From Candidatus Campbelliibacteriota bacterium (lineage in GTDB: Bacteria; Patescibacteriota; Minisyncoccia; Phycocordibacterales; CSBR16-193), in contig SKHG01000001.1 in assembly GCA_007117035.1 (NCBI GenBank), positions 1-57,481 of the forward strand: a stretch of DNA of 57,481 bases, read 5' to 3'. Shown here one piece after another: positions 57,046 to 57,481 of the stretch. Both the position numbers and the translations under genes were made by a program. How positions within the stretch are numbered: the first letter of the stretch is position 1; each line of letters begins with the position of its first letter. The notes below the pieces were generated by a model that ran no database searches, was not told the DNA's origin, and saw only the letters and a list, made by a program, of their open reading frames with translations.

Positions 57046-57481
57046 ATGATTTCTCCATTAAATAAATTAAAGTTAGGCAACCTTTTTGGTTTTTGTGTCG
57101 CATTTTTTCTGTTACTCGCTTTTTCTTTCTTAACCGTCAACGATGTTCATGCTGGTGCACCAGATTTAGATAATCCTGAGCATTATGAAGTACTTGAGGT
57201 AAGTGAGTATAAGATTTCTCAAAGGAATTATTATCATAGGTTTTTATGGAGATGTATATCCTCTGGATCTACTATTTCAATAAGTATATGTTGGTGGGAG
57301 CCGAATGTAATTATAGACCCAACTTTAAGAAATGGTTTCGGGTATTTTGAGTGGAGGCAGTATGATCGGGATTTTTTAGACTCTATATATGGAATATGGA
57401 ACAATGAAACACAAAGGTATGACTATGTCTATAGAGACGATTTTGATTGGGATAGTTATGATTGGAATGATCCGTTCCCTG
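57046..57481 (+). CDS. Secreted protein, C-terminally truncated by the window end
   Basis: This reading frame is not in the ORF track because it runs off the end. It starts with ATG (MISPLNKLKLGNLFGFC). It has a signal peptide (FCVAFFLLLAFSFLTVNDVHAGAP), then 110 residues rich in Trp, Tyr and Asp (for example FWYW-type runs such as FDWDSYDWNDP near the window end) and a few Cys (RCISSG, ICWWEP). No family is recognised. At least 145 codons are open without a stop, which together with the signal peptide supports a real gene. Confidence 0.75.
   Translation, partial: MISPLNKLKLGNLFGFCVAFFLLLAFSFLTVNDVHAGAPDLDNPEHYEVLEVSEYKISQRNYYHRFLWRCISSGSTISISICWWEPNVIIDPTLRNGFGYFEWRQYDRDFLDSIYGIWNNETQRYDYVYRDDFDWDSYDWNDPFP

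Overview
The window is AT-rich bacterial DNA that reads with the standard genetic code (TGA is a normal stop). It looks like a chromosome segment of a Candidate Phyla Radiation (Patescibacteria) bacterium, most likely Parcubacteria-like. The reasons are the reduced versions of core proteins (DNA polymerase I without a proofreading domain, trigger factor without its PPIase domain, short HolA and YebC), the PrgI/VirB4/VirB6/pilin locus typical of these genomes, many small lipoproteins and acidic proteins, and tight gene packing. The taxonomic call is an inference from gene content only.

Layout. 1-175 holds the 3' part of an unidentified folded RNA. 182-3766 (-) is tsaE-polA-holA. 3830-5536 holds three small secreted or lipoprotein genes, each with a textbook sigma-70-type promoter. 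5623-7293 is a lone PilB/GspE ATPase. 7290-9701 (-) holds a small acidic protein and yebC-ruvC and ruvB. 9757-9956 is a large unexplained inverted-repeat (RNA-like) element. 10161-12656 is a class A penicillin-binding protein. 12678-17589 is the classical dnaA neighbourhood: a DciA-like gene, dnaN and dnaA on the minus strand, and rpmH-rnpA-yidC-jag on the plus strand, with DnaA-box-like sequences in both intergenic gaps (oriC candidate). 17648-29518 (-) is an 11-gene type IV secretion-like operon. 29634-36705 carries lnt, two secreted proteins, ksgA, a UvrD/PcrA helicase and a LysM-M23 hydrolase. 36772-43077 carries comM, a DksA-like gene, small membrane proteins and a pnp-NYN-rpsO operon. 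43143-44060 is a Xer recombinase.

44061-45050 is a gene-free stretch of about 990 bp. It holds four iteron-like repeats with a perfect DnaA box, followed by seven copies of a 16-bp palindrome that matches the ParB-binding parS consensus. Five of the seven lie on a ~57-bp grid. This is the most striking feature of the window and I read it as the chromosomal centromere, about 30 kb from dnaA. 45051-49486 has the CCA-adding enzyme, four tRNAs (Arg, Gly, Pro, Gly), YraN, a glutaredoxin, a single-domain response regulator, an RNHCP zinc protein and a 58-aa acidic ORF missed by the ORF track. 49780-57481 has a coiled-coil protein, HU, rny, clpP, trigger factor, membrane-anchored proteins and a truncated secreted protein running off the end.

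Functionally the window joins replication initiation and segregation (dnaA, dnaN, dciA-like, parS array, xer, HU), recombination (ruvB, ruvC, yebC neighbour), RNA turnover and processing (rnpA, pnp, rny, cca, ksgA), envelope building (PBP1A, M23, lnt, yidC) and a surface secretion or pilus apparatus. Several genes appear to be transcribed as leaderless mRNAs. Three small envelope genes instead share a strong promoter, an A-rich leader and a GGAGG ribosome binding site.
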